From Nageia nagi (taxonomy: Eukaryota; Pinophyta): DNA of 64,000 nucleotides. The first letter of the stretch is position 1, and the number at the start of each line of letters is the position of its first letter. The notes beneath the pieces are model-generated. The model did no database searches. It was given only the letters and a program-made list of their open reading frames with translations, and was not told the DNA's origin. A program made the position numbers and the translations under genes. Location: the NCBI GenBank assembly GCA_050084985.1, contig JBITNC010000001.1:170190001-170254000 (forward strand), read 5' to 3'. Positions 1 to 9,689 of this stretch are shown here, piece by piece.

Positions 1-292
1 AGAAATTAGATCCACATCATCTACATTGAAACAAGTGAGAAGAAGGAAATCACACTCTAGAACATGCTCCAATAAACTTGAATAAATAAGATCCACATCA
101 TCTATATTTATACAAGTAAGAGGGAGGACCTCACACTCTACAACATGCTCTAATAAGCCCAAAGAAACTGGATTCACCTCATCTGCACTGATACAAGTGA
201 GAGGAAGGGTCTCACACTCTATAACATGCTCTAATAAACCTAAAGAAACTTGATTCACATCATATAAATTGATATGAGTGAGAGGAAGTACC
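1..292. repeat. 81-bp tandem repeat, about 3.6 copies
   Basis: The anchor GATCCACATC/GATTCAC(C/A)TC starts at 9, 90, 171 and 252, giving an exact period of 81 bp with no length change. The copies differ mostly by single bases. The left end is cut by the window. It lies in the ORF of element A and encodes a 27-residue repeat on the minus strand. Confidence 0.9.
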
Positions 293-426
293 ATTTTTTC
301 AAATTTAGAAAATACATCTTGAAGATGCCTAATTGCATCACTAAGTCATGTTGAATCATCCCGCAAGCTTTCCATATCTCCCTATTCATATTTTTTTTGT
401 ATCAAAAATACAAATTGCTCCATCAT
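1..426 (-). pseudogene. Broken gag-like ORF with 27-residue tandem repeats
   Basis: The frame begins at a double Met (426 and 423) reading MMEQFVFL and continues as GDMESLRDDS and HLQDVFSKFEKMVLPLT. It then enters repeats with the core SLGLLEHVIECETLPLT followed by an acidic stretch such as SADEVNPV. Two in-frame stops are seen before the repeats: a TAG where CAG is expected and a TGA where CGA is expected. The repeat unit is 81 bp, a multiple of three, so each copy stays in frame to the window edge. The position after a primer-binding site and leader suggests a gag or gag-replacing protein of a retrotransposon. I do not recognise the family and assign no function. Confidence 0.55.
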
Positions 427-1290
427 TGTGAAAAATAAATAATATCATATTAAAATTTTTATTGTATATAAGTACCATGAATAAACATCCATATCTAAAA
501 TTTTATAAAAAAAATGATATCATATGTAATGATTATGAAGATTTCATCTTTGCTGCTTTTTTTTATCAAAATCTCAATCATCAATTCAATCATAAATTGG
601 CCAAAACAAATTGAAATGATCTAAATTATTTTTTGAAAATGTATGATACTGATATATTAAAACCCATAAAATTTCAAAATCAAATTAAAATGGATGAAAA
701 AGCTATGATCATTTTACTCTTATCACTTCTAGATCTTAGAGTAATTATTAAGGGACCCCAATGTTCTTTTTAAAAATTATTCAATATAACTCCAAACATA
801 TGAAATTTAAAGTGCATACTATTGAGATACAAATATAAAAACCCTCTAAATTTAAATAGCAAAATCCAAGGGATGAAAAAGAGATGATCAAATACTTTTG
901 CCCCTTTTTCACAATTGTAGATTTAGGGTTTATAAAGGGAAACATAAATCATCCCATAAATCGATCAATATAGATCAAAATGATCTAAAATTTTTATAGA
1001 ATGAAGATATTATCTATACAAAAAATTCTATAAAAATTTAAGAATAAAAAACCTTTTATTTTATCCTACACAACCACTTTATTTAAAAATGTGAAATGCT
1101 TATAATATATGCAAACCAACTCTAAAATGCCTGAAATTTTTATTGAGACTTGATGACATGATTATTCATAAATCATAAAAATTTAAAAAGAAATTTTATC
1201 TAGATGTGTGAGATATGAATTATTCAATTCAAGCTAATCCAAAATAAAAAAAACTTCAAGTTTTCCAAACCCACAAGTGCTAATCCCATG
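427..1290. other. AT-rich leader of element A with loose repeats of about 185 bp
   Basis: I see no coding sequence here. Three loosely similar units begin near 585, 780 and 965. They share TCAAT-A-A openings. The first two also share a GATGAAAAAG-(C/A)-ATGATCA block (about 692 and 872) and a TAAGGGA or AAAGGGA end. Similarity is by eye and much decayed. As the leader between a primer-binding site and an ORF it may have been an untranslated region. Confidence 0.35.
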
Positions 1291-1302
1291 CTTTGATACC
1301 AA
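1291..1302 (-). other. Primer-binding site of element A (initiator-Met tRNA type)
   Basis: The minus strand reads TGGTATCAAAGC, one base different from the common plant TGGTATCAGAGC. It lies next to the TAACA end of the LTR, so it fixes the element's orientation as minus. Confidence 0.7.
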
Positions 1303-1303
1303 A

Positions 1304-1594
1304 TGTTAAAAACCCACTATTTCATAATAACTAAATTATTCACAAGTACACATAAAACCACTACAATATGTAAATACCATTCAAATATGTAAAAATATTA
1401 CAAATACCACTTAAGTGGTGGGGGCACCTCTTAGAGAATAAGTTCTCTCCTCAAATAAAACTATATTTGTAACTTGCTTATTACAATAGGGAAGGCCTCA
1501 TATAAATAGCCTTTTATGACCCTTCACCTTACAAACCTATTACATGTGGGATAAATACTAGTATAACATAAATAACATATTATGAGTCATAACA
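1304..1594 (-). repeat. 5' LTR of element A
   Basis: The plus strand starts TGTTAAAAACCC at 1304 and a matching inverted end CATAACA closes it at 1594. A TATA-like TATTTATATG lies on the minus strand near 1500, and a CCCCCACC block follows downstream, as in the LTR of element D. The inner edge is well supported by the primer-binding site. The outer edge is a guess from the TG...CA rule. Confidence 0.5.
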
Positions 1595-1689
1595 AATTAT
1601 TTTACCAATACCCCAAATCTAATATATTTTTCAGTTGGAGCATGCAAATTAATAATAGAAAAATAGAATATTTGAATATACCATAAATT

Positions 1690-2300
1690 TCACTCTCATC
1701 CAACTTGCTATGAATAGATTGCCATACCTTTTTGAATCTCTAAATATAGTTGTCTATGGTTTCATTGCTTCCTTGGTGCATGGCACATAATTCTATAATA
1801 TTTATTTACTCTTTGATATTATACTTGTATTGATTCATTAATACTTATACCAATGAATTGAATGAATCTATGGATCCCTCTAAAAAATTATAGAACCATT
1901 AGCTAGTTTCACCTTTCAAACTTTTTGGGAAATTTTTTTCCATCAATGTCTCCTCTGATCTCAATTTTAGCCAACACTCCTCCTAAAAGCTTATAAGATG
2001 TTGTTTTAAGTATTGATCACCATTAAACATCTTGAACTTGGGAGCCTTATGATTGGTTCGTAAGGGATAATTATAGATATCATCTGATAAGGGTGTGGTG
2101 AAGATACCATCATAATCTTTCTCTTTTTACTAGGATCTCTTACTATTATCAAGATTGGTTACCCTTGTAATTAGAGTTGGATATATAGCTAACTATGAAT
2201 TACTTCTTAAACTCTGCATTGTGACCACTTGCCTAGCTAAGTCTTGCACTATTTTTGCCAAGTTCATTACAATTTGCTCCATTTTTTTATGCAGCTAATA
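1690..2300 (-). pseudogene. Ty3/gypsy gag fragment
   Basis: The minus-strand frame reads HKAPKFKMFNGDQYLKQHL, then ECWLKLRSE, W-FYNFLEGSIDSFNSLV, NQYKYNIKE, ELCAMHQGSNETIDNYI and RFKKVWQSIHSKLDESEI. The W..-L..GSI-SF..L...-Y spacing followed by a tyrosine and RF is that of the retrotransposon gag (capsid) domain. Several TAG, TAA and TGA stops interrupt it, and the upstream part (about 2070-2300) needs frame changes. There is no adjoining LTR or pol in the same frame, so it is a relic. The exact ends are uncertain. Confidence 0.65.
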
Positions 2301-4455
2301 GTGCAAAAATAGTCTTTGCATGCTATTAACAATATTAATTCTTCATAAAAACCTTGTGAGATCTTATTGGTAGGATAAGATGAATCAAAATAGTCAGGTT
2401 CACCAAAATGTAGATAATGAATAATGCATAAATAATAAATCAAAGCATTATTATTCTACAATATAATATTGAAGCATATATTAAAAATATGACATTCTTA
2501 CAAAATGATAATTGAGATATCTTTTTCAGATTTGGATACATATGAGATAATAAGAATCATGCATCAATCATAATAACATACCATGAGAAATGAATGCCAT
2601 TGATAGCCTTAAAGAAGCACATTGTTAACAACCTAAAATATGTAGATCCATAAGTAGAAATTGAAATACATGAAATAAGAGGAAGGTTATCTAGCAGATT
2701 TAAGAATGGGTGGTGTTACAAAACACCTTTGTTGGTAGGATAAAATGATTTTGTATGTTCCAATATCTCTCTCTGGCTATCTTTGTATCTAATATCTCTT
2801 CTCTTTTATATTGCCTTTTGATATTATTTTATACCAACATTTTGATCCTCTTTGATTCTTGGGATCATTGCATATTACATTGTTTATGGTGTCTTTCTTG
2901 ATGTTTACCTCTTACATTATAGAATGGTCCATTACATAAATTACATTACCTTGGATATATTTTCACCCTTTTTACAATAAATATTCCTTGATGCTATAAA
3001 ATGAATGATTTAATACAAGGAAATTCATTTTTAGGCATCTACATTTTGCTTCACTATCTTCTTTGTTGAAGTCAATCATACGATCACTATAGGATGCTAC
3101 TGAATCTCTTTATGGTAGATGACTCTATTTCTAGTAAGAGCCTAAAAGTATAGTCCCATGTCTCTTTTCCAAGGTCAACATATTCAGAACTACTCCTTGT
3201 ATCCATTTTTCCATTATGGCGATTATGTCATCCATGTTCTTCTTCTTCTTCTTCATGGCAATGATGTCATACATGCATAAATGTAGATTTTAGAATGCAC
3301 TTTATTCTCACTCACATGGATATAATTTTTTCCATAGAGTTTACAATGCTATGGAGTTTAAACATGCTCTACACTCTCAATCCTTGTGAGAGGAAAATCC
3401 ACTAAAGGGGACTTAACCTTTCCAGTCTCCATAAGCCCTATTTTGTAATGTTTTAGTGGATTAATAATGAAGTTTAGGTGGTTACAATAGAATAATCCCA
3501 AACTTGGTATTTTTACCCTTTATAAATATTTGTTCTATCCTCTTAACAATATTCTCCTTCATTTGTATTCCCATAGCAACTCCATCTCCTTAATTTTAGG
3601 ATCCTTCATTAGATTTGGTCAAAAGTTTTTTTTAATAGTAAATTTCATTTGCTATTAAAATACTTTCACAATTTATATTGAACCATTTAATAATCACCTC
3701 CATACATAAAAAATATTCAACTATCAAACAACCTAACATATACCATTTGGTGGGTGACTTGTATGTGGTGGTTTCACTTGGCACAACTTCCTCTAGTAAA
3801 TATGCATTCAACTTTATTTGACCAATGTTATTTCCAATTAACTGATGGCTAAAGGCTTGTCAAGTAGGTGGATGACTTAGTGGTCACTGAGGATGACTAA
3901 TGATCATTAGGTTTGCAGGTAGGTAGATCCCCATGCATGCAAATTGTCTCCCTCCACTTGCATGAAAAATCCTCCCCTCCATGTTGGTTGAGTAGTGGAT
4001 GATCCCTTTTGCCATGTTGTTGTCAGATTCCCTAAGGTGGGGTCCTCCTCATCGGTGACATGGGTGGAAATTAACCCCTATTGCTTTTGCTTTCATCAAT
4101 CCCACATGGTTATGTGAATAATGATGGCACCCTTTGACAACTTTTTGACCATGTAATTATCGCTCATATATTTTGGGCTTGGGATTTTCTTTTGGTGTTT
4201 TAGTTTATTGAAATTGCCATTTTTTACTATACCATTTAATATTTAAATAATATTTGAAATAGTTTTAACATTGTCATTTTTTTCAAAAATAAACTTTCAT
4301 AATAATAAATAAATAATAATATTTAATTATTATTTATTTAAAAACTTCAAACCTTCACATATCGCTCATTTTTTATCAGATTTTCAAACCATCAAAGGCA
4401 TCAAGAAGCTAAAGGTGAGCTTTTAGACTTGGAGAGAAAAATCATATTTTTGAAT
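2301..4455. other. Unassigned decayed sequence
   Basis: No gene can be supported in this 2.1 kb. A short open minus-strand stretch at about 3060-3260 (MDDIIAIMEKWIQGVV...) is followed by stops and resembles nothing I know. The stretch 3740-4140 is a little more GC-rich and could be an old LTR, but I found no partner for it. AT-rich simple sequence lies around 4230-4350. Confidence 0.5.
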
Positions 4456-4459
4456 ATTT

Positions 4460-4840
4460 TCATTTTTATATCTCCAAAATTCCATTTTAGATAAGCCAAG
4501 GAAGGCTTATAAGAACCTTTTCAACAATTCAAGTGTCATTAAAATCCTCACCATGAGAATGAATGGTATTGACAAGATTCTGAACTCTATTCATGAAAAT
4601 CTCAATGGTCTCTCCATAAGCCATTTTGATAGATTAAAAATATCTTTGGAGCATCTGCAACTTGGCTACTTTGACCTTGGAGGAATCTTTGTAGGTACTC
4701 TCAAGTGCATCCTAAAAAGCCTTTAAAACTTTTAATTTTGTTATAATCTGAGCAAACATTGAAACATCTATCCCACTTTGTAATGCAAACATAGATTTGA
4801 CATCTTTCTTTCGGGTGTCCAAAATCTCTTTTTTCTCATC
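4460..4840 (-). pseudogene. Ty1/copia gag (UBN2-type) fragment
   Basis: The minus strand reads LKVLKAF-DALESTYKDSS, KVKVAKLQMLQRYF, SIKMAYGETIEIFMNRVQN, LVNTIHSHGEDFND and IVEKVLISLPW. This follows the copia gag pattern W..L...Y, KA-LQ.L...F-.LKM..GE.I....RV..L...L...GE...D-.I.EK.L.SLP. Three or more stops (TAG, TAA, TGA) break it. The N-terminal part and pol are not recognisable next to it. The copia assignment is firm for such a decayed piece. Confidence 0.75.
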
Positions 4841-5158
4841 TACTAAGAGTAATGCAAATGTCATTATATTTACTTATGTATATCCATAGGAGATAATAGT
4901 ATATAGGTCTTGAGAGATGAGAGAAGTCCTTATATTGATGGTCTAATATTCAAAATATTTATCATTAAACACGGATCAATAATTAAGATGGATTTTGATC
5001 TTTTGAATCCATTTTTACCCAACTAATTATACATCTTTGATCAACAAAAGTATTATTGCAATCAAATTTGAAGTAGTCATAATTAAACAAGATAATAGAC
5101 ATGATCAAATAGAGTTATTGTATGAAAGAATGAAGTTGCTATGACTAAAAACTGAGTT

Positions 5159-5790
5159 ATTACAATCAAGATCAATGCAAAAGTTAGATTACAATACTTT
5201 GAGGCTTATGATATCAACATAAGTTTTAACATGATGCACTAAGAAGAAAAAGGAATAATGCTACACTTTTGAGATGATGACATCATTAGAAAGGTAGCTT
5301 GATGTGAAATTGGGAGAAAAGGGGCAATATCATGCTTTTGCAAGGCTAACGTTATTCGAGGTATTATCATGGTGCGACATAATAAAATAATGTAGAATAC
5401 AACATTTTGAAGGTGATGACATCAACTTTATACCTACAAAAGACTAGTAAAGGCATAAGACACTCAATGCCACATGGTAGATTTGATAATGTAAGCAATA
5501 GGATTATCAGAGTGGGATACAATAAGAAATGCACTAAGTATTAGGTGGAAAGATAGATGAAGTGAACAAAATTTCAAAGAGAGTCCAGTAAGGCAATAAT
5601 ACATTGAATGCTAAGTGGTGAGAGTGGTGATATTGATAGAAGATTTAGAGCAATACATTAAGGTAAGAACAATATTGTATATCTTGTGGCATGAGTGATG
5701 ATGTCGATAAAAGTATGAACATAATGCAACAAGGATTTTTAAGGCATAACAAGGTGCGACACAACATGATACAAAAAGCATGACATGATA
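5159..5790. repeat. Diverged tandem array of about 71-bp units
   Basis: Units of roughly 71 bp begin near 5159, 5230, 5301, 5371, 5446, 5516, 5589, 5660 and 5731. Each tends to hold an AAGGCA-TAA start, an AATGC(T/C)A-A-T block and a TGATGACATC-like core (5207, 5277, 5418, 5703). Copies have diverged strongly. No reading frame survives through the array. Confidence 0.5.
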
Positions 5791-6754
5791 TGAAAAATAA
5801 CAAAATGCATTTGACAAGTAAGGAAAACTATCAGAAAGCTTGAAAAATATTCTATCTTAAAGATGGATGTCCATCAATGCTTTCAAGGGCCTAAAAATAA
5901 ATTCAAATGAGTGCAAGGAGGGAAATCTAGTTTGTAAATGATTCCAACAAGGAAAATAATGAATATGAAGAGCTAAGTTGAAGACTTAAGTGTTTAGACT
6001 TGTATGAGACCTAAAATAGGGAAATAATAATGCAAACCAATATATCTCACTATTGAAAGCATATATAACAATTTGACTAATACTTAGAAGTGAAAATGTA
6101 GACTTAATGATAAGAAATGCCTCAAACCAACTTCAAGATACCTGCATGAATATGTTGAGTCATTCACAATTGCTTAACCACATGAAGAGAGTGAAAATAT
6201 AGTATTATAGAGAAAATAAAATGTTTTCTATTATGAGTGCTAAAAATGGTAACATAACATATCATTTTACAAAAGAAAACTAAGTTCTATTTATAGATAC
6301 AAAAAGTGGAGTATTAGAGATTCCAAGGAATCTAACGAATCACAATCCATTTAGATAATTAGGAAAACATAAATGAAATTTATTAGAAAGGGATGGGCAA
6401 CCATGTTTATGCATCCAAGAAAGATATGATCAAATTATGAACATTAAATATTGACTACATGCTTGGAAAAGGAAATAAATATTAGTAGGTGAAAAATTAA
6501 TGATCTACATAATAACTATTGGAGGAAATACATGCATGCAGAAGATGCAACTAGAAAGGGAATTCAAATATGAATATTAAATTCCTTCAAGTTTAAGGTT
6601 AATAATTTTAACAACTAAAACTACCAACTATTGAAAATTCAAATGGAAAACTATTTATATAATAAGTATCTTTACTTACCATTCAATAGACTGGAAAAGA
6701 AGCTAATAACTATGACATATGAAGAATGAAAAATTTGAAAGGATATAGAAGACT
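5791..6754. other. Unassigned AT-rich sequence
   Basis: No ORF, domain or repeat with a partner is seen between the 71-bp array and the left LTR of the next element. It is probably the flank into which element B inserted. Confidence 0.5.
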
Positions 6755-6959
6755 TGATATTATTACAATGATAAGCCTTTGTTAAATAGCCAAGGATGAA
6801 CAATTACAACCATATAATGGGTTGATACACGAAATGATCTCAACCATCCAAACATAACAAACTAGGATAATGATAAGAATGATAACCCATGTGTTGTCAA
6901 CTAACTTAGTAACACTAAAGTTAGATACCATAACCTAGCAAGCTTAATTAATTCCAACA
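6755..6959 (-). repeat. 3' LTR of element B
   Basis: It is 205 bp and co-linear with 9463-9667 over its whole length. It starts TGATATT and ends TTCCAACA on the plus strand. AGAAGACT precedes both copies, so the true edge could lie a few bases further left. Confidence 0.8.
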
Positions 6960-6970
6960 CCCCCCTTTAA
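6960..6970 (-). other. Polypurine tract of element B
   Basis: The minus strand reads TTAAAGGGGGG immediately before TGTTGGAATT, the LTR start. This is the expected plus-strand primer site and sets the orientation. Confidence 0.6.
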
Positions 6971-7384
6971 GTGAGGCTAGGAGGTTGTAGACATAAAAAA
7001 TATGCTAGTACTTATGAGTCCCAAAAATATGTCCTAATAAGGTACCCATGAACAATACAAAATCTCTTACAAACACAAAAAAGGAGAAAACCCTATGGGT
7101 AAAAATCCCACCTAAAAGAGATAAAGAGGAAATATGGTACAAAAATATTGTAGAAATCATTGCTAATGAACATATGAAAATGAAGAGTTGAAAAAAATCC
7201 AAATAAAGTAGGATCAAAGAGTTATAAATCTTCATGAGTGAGATTCAATCAACACCAGAAGTTGAAGTATCATTGAAGATGCAGTTGGTATAATAAAGGA
7301 CCAAGAGCTCATAATAAAGATCCCAAATAATGTTGCATCCACAAATTGGTACACTGATACAATATACATGAACACAAAGTTATG

Positions 7385-7600
7385 AAAACATGCATACTCA
7401 AAGATAGGTTAACATGCAAGATAACATGTCCAAAGATGGGTTAACATGCAAGATAGCATGCCCAAAGATGGATTCGCATGTAAGATAACATGCCTAAGAT
7501 TGGGTTCACATGTAAGATAACGTGCCCAAGAATGTGTTCACATGCAAGACAATATGCCCAAGAGTGGATTCACATGTAATACAATACCCAAGGAGGGTCA
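7385..7600. repeat. 32-bp tandem repeat, about 6.5 copies
   Basis: The anchor AACATG/CACATG starts at 7411, 7443, 7475, 7507, 7539 and 7571, an exact 32-bp period. A typical unit contains ACATGCAAGATAACATG and CCCAAGA. The period is not a multiple of three, so it is not a protein repeat. There are no unique spacers, so it is not a CRISPR array. It lies inside element B near its 3' end. Confidence 0.9.
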
Positions 7601-7912
7601 CTTGATATGAAAAATACAACTCAAAATAATTTTGAAATGAAATCCAAAGCTTGAAGTGTAAGAAAGTAAGGTCCAATGAAGTTTTAAGAGAGTCCTTATG
7701 GACATCATCCCATCTTGCTAGAATACATGAGTGCCAACTATCGTAACCATTGAGTTGAGTAAAGAATGAAGCTGGGTACAAGGATTGCTCACCAAATGTA
7801 CCATCATGGAAGATATTCAAGGCTAAAGGAATCAAATGAAGGCAAGTCGAAGAATCTTTATCTAGAAGATCCAATAGGATCTAGAAAGTCCATTAAGGAC
7901 TTAGATAAGCTA
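7601..7912. other. Unassigned interior of element B
   Basis: Short open frames occur on both strands (7506-7874 minus, 7766-8041 plus). They overlap each other and show no domain, so I do not call a gene. Confidence 0.5.
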
Positions 7913-8036
7913 CCTTGTGTACAAAGGGAAATAACCATGAGTTGGTATATGAAACCTTTGAAGGTAACCAATGACACTCAAGAAGATAAAAAAAAATCAT
8001 ATCCCAACTCATGGTTATTTCCCTTTGTCATCAAGG
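7913..8036. other. Near-perfect inverted repeat, 39-nt arms and 46-nt loop
   Basis: The left arm 7913-7951 is complementary to 7998-8036. The central 25 bases (7921-7945 against 8004-8028) pair without error. Outside them one mismatch is followed by five more pairs on the loop side, and a short bulged match is followed by CCTTG/CAAGG at the base. The surrounding sequence is heavily decayed, so a stem this exact stands out. It could be a recent fold-back, or a hairpin transcript of the miRNA- or siRNA-precursor kind. Nothing shows that it is expressed. Confidence 0.8.
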
Positions 8037-8039
8037 TTT

Positions 8040-9462
8040 GAGTAGATAGGTTTGAGAAAAAAATCATGATTGTAAAGATTGTTGAGATCAAGACTTCACA
8101 AGCACAATGGTGTGGTCTTCACTTATACACTATAAGGTCACAAAAAGGCTTATAGTGAGTAGTCTAAGGAGAGGGAATAATAGAACCAACAATTCCGAAG
8201 TGAAGAGCTTGGAGTTTGCTTTGCAACAAAAAAAATGAGACCCAAAAATGGGGTACAACAAATTATGTCAATAAGTTATAGGTGCTTGAACTGGGTACAA
8301 GAAACATGTTGTTGCCATGAGGGAAAGTAGAAGAAAGATCCAAAGGGAGAAGATTTGAGTGCCATAAGGGATTTCACAATGCATGCTTTACATGGACACC
8401 AAGGAAAGGATGAAGAATCTAGATAATATGAATAACCACATCAATAGTGTGTTTCAATGAAATGATGCCAAACAATAGTCTCAAACCATAAAACAACCAT
8501 TCTTGTCATAAGAGAATAACACATCCTCACAATGAAAAACCAGCCACATAGATCTCAAGTAGAAAAGGACCACCAAGGTTGAGATACAACATAGTGGTAG
8601 AGGCTGGAAGGGACATCGATCAATAGAGAGATAATGCTACAAGATCTGGTATAAAATGACCTTCACATTGATTGCACTAAAGAAAACCATTGGGGTGCAC
8701 ATCAATAGATAGATAAGCACCACCAATTGGTGCTATGAGGAGAGCGATGATCTCCAAACGTGAACTAGGAACATGCACAAGGGACCTTGAGAGGCCCAAA
8801 TCTGGTGAAAGACCAGGCCCTCATAGAGAAAGTCACACAACACCATAAGAGCTTGAATTAACACCAAAATGTAGGGCATGGACCATTTTCATCCCACAAA
8901 AAAGAGGTGCACCAATTGAAATCAAATTGCCTAGGAGAAATCCAACCAGCTCCAATAAGGCATAGCTAAAAAATGAGGTACGGTGAAAAATGGAGTTACA
9001 CCAAACACCATGAGAAGGCCCAAAATGGCTACAATAGTAGCCAACAAGATCAATCTCCCTTTCCTAGCATCTTCAAAGCATGCACCACATGGATGATTAG
9101 GATGGAGGTGAGAGACATGCACATAAGTGACCATGAAAAATGCTCAATGCATGTTAGGGGAGGGCTAAATTGACATTGCCACATAGATCTAAAATAATAC
9201 TACCAAGCATGTGAGCAATTAAAGGGAATTTGGGATATGAAATGAAGATAAACTATGCATAACATGGGTGCAAGATGCATCCATGAATAAAGAGGATATT
9301 TTCTATGTCCAGTAGAAACTCCAAACCTATCCACTCAAGTTGCCATAAATAAAATGAAAAAAAATAGAGGTAAGGGGGGGGATTGGATCAAGAAGGCCAA
9401 TTTCCCTTCATAGATTTGCTGATCAAATTGAGGAAAGATTCAGAGAAAGGAAAGAGAAGACT
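8040..9462. other. Non-coding interior of element B
   Basis: No conserved frame is seen over 1.4 kb. Two overlapping small ORFs near 8931-9173 lie on opposite strands and look accidental. The sequence is less AT-rich than its surroundings. Seven consecutive Gs stand near 9375 and a purine-rich stretch at 9431-9460. Confidence 0.5.
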
Positions 9463-9667
9463 TGATATTTATATAATGAGAAGCCTTAGTTAAATAGTCA
9501 AAGATGAACAATTACAACCATAGGATGGGCTGATACATAGAATGATATCAACCATCCAAATATAACATATTAGGATAAGGATAAGAATGAAAACCCATGT
9601 GTTGTAAACTAATTTAGTAACACTAAAGTTAGATACCCTAACCTAGCAAGCTTAATTAACTCCAACA
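9463..9667 (-). repeat. 5' LTR of element B
   Basis: It is the second 205-bp copy, with the same TGATATT start and TCCAACA end on the plus strand as 6755-6959. The differences are scattered single bases. On the minus strand it is the upstream LTR. Confidence 0.8.
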
Positions 9668-9689
9668 AATTTTTTGACATAAAGACATT

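Larger units (their letters stand above)
1..1594 (-). mobile_element. Element A: minus-strand LTR element, 5' end only, runs off the left edge
   Basis: Read on the minus strand, the order is an LTR (1304-1594), a primer-binding site, an AT-rich leader and an ORF starting at 426. The primer-binding site reads TGGTATCAAAGC, close to the usual plant TGGTATCAGAGC that pairs with initiator-Met tRNA, and it lies two bases from the LTR end. The rest of the element, including any pol and the second LTR, is outside the window. The LTR outer edge is chosen from a TGTTA...TAACA pair, because no second LTR is available to prove it. The superfamily cannot be told from what is visible. Confidence 0.6.
6755..9667 (-). 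mobile_element. Element B: 2.9-kb non-autonomous LTR element, 205-bp LTRs
   Basis: Two direct copies of 205 bp (6755-6959 and 9463-9667) bound a 2.5-kb interior with no recognisable gag or pol. On the minus strand the LTR begins TGTTGGAATTAATTAAGC and ends ATATCA. A purine tract TTAAAGGGGGG lies directly before the left copy, which gives minus orientation. No primer-binding site could be recognised and no clean target duplication is left. The size and lack of coding capacity fit a TRIM- or LARD-like element. The right flank continues as a copia relic (9690 on), which suggests insertion beside or into it. Confidence 0.7.

Noticed and set aside
3740-4140. A more GC-rich stretch that could be a solo LTR
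   Set aside because: No partner, no TG...CA ends that I could defend and no primer-binding site.
5195-5225. A primer-binding-site-like stretch (minus strand TTGATATCATAAGCC) that could mark an LTR for the copia gag at 4460-4840
   Set aside because: It lies in the 71-bp array and is explained by the repeat core. No LTR start or partner follows.
7385-7600. Possible CRISPR array (32-bp repeats)
   Set aside because: The repeats are directly joined with no spacers and the setting is a plant retroelement. The same holds for the 26-bp array at 28739-28927.
8931-9173. Two small ORFs on opposite strands in element B, one with a hydrophobic run (LLATIVAILGLLMVFGV)
   Set aside because: They overlap each other, have no related copy and lie in a non-coding interior.
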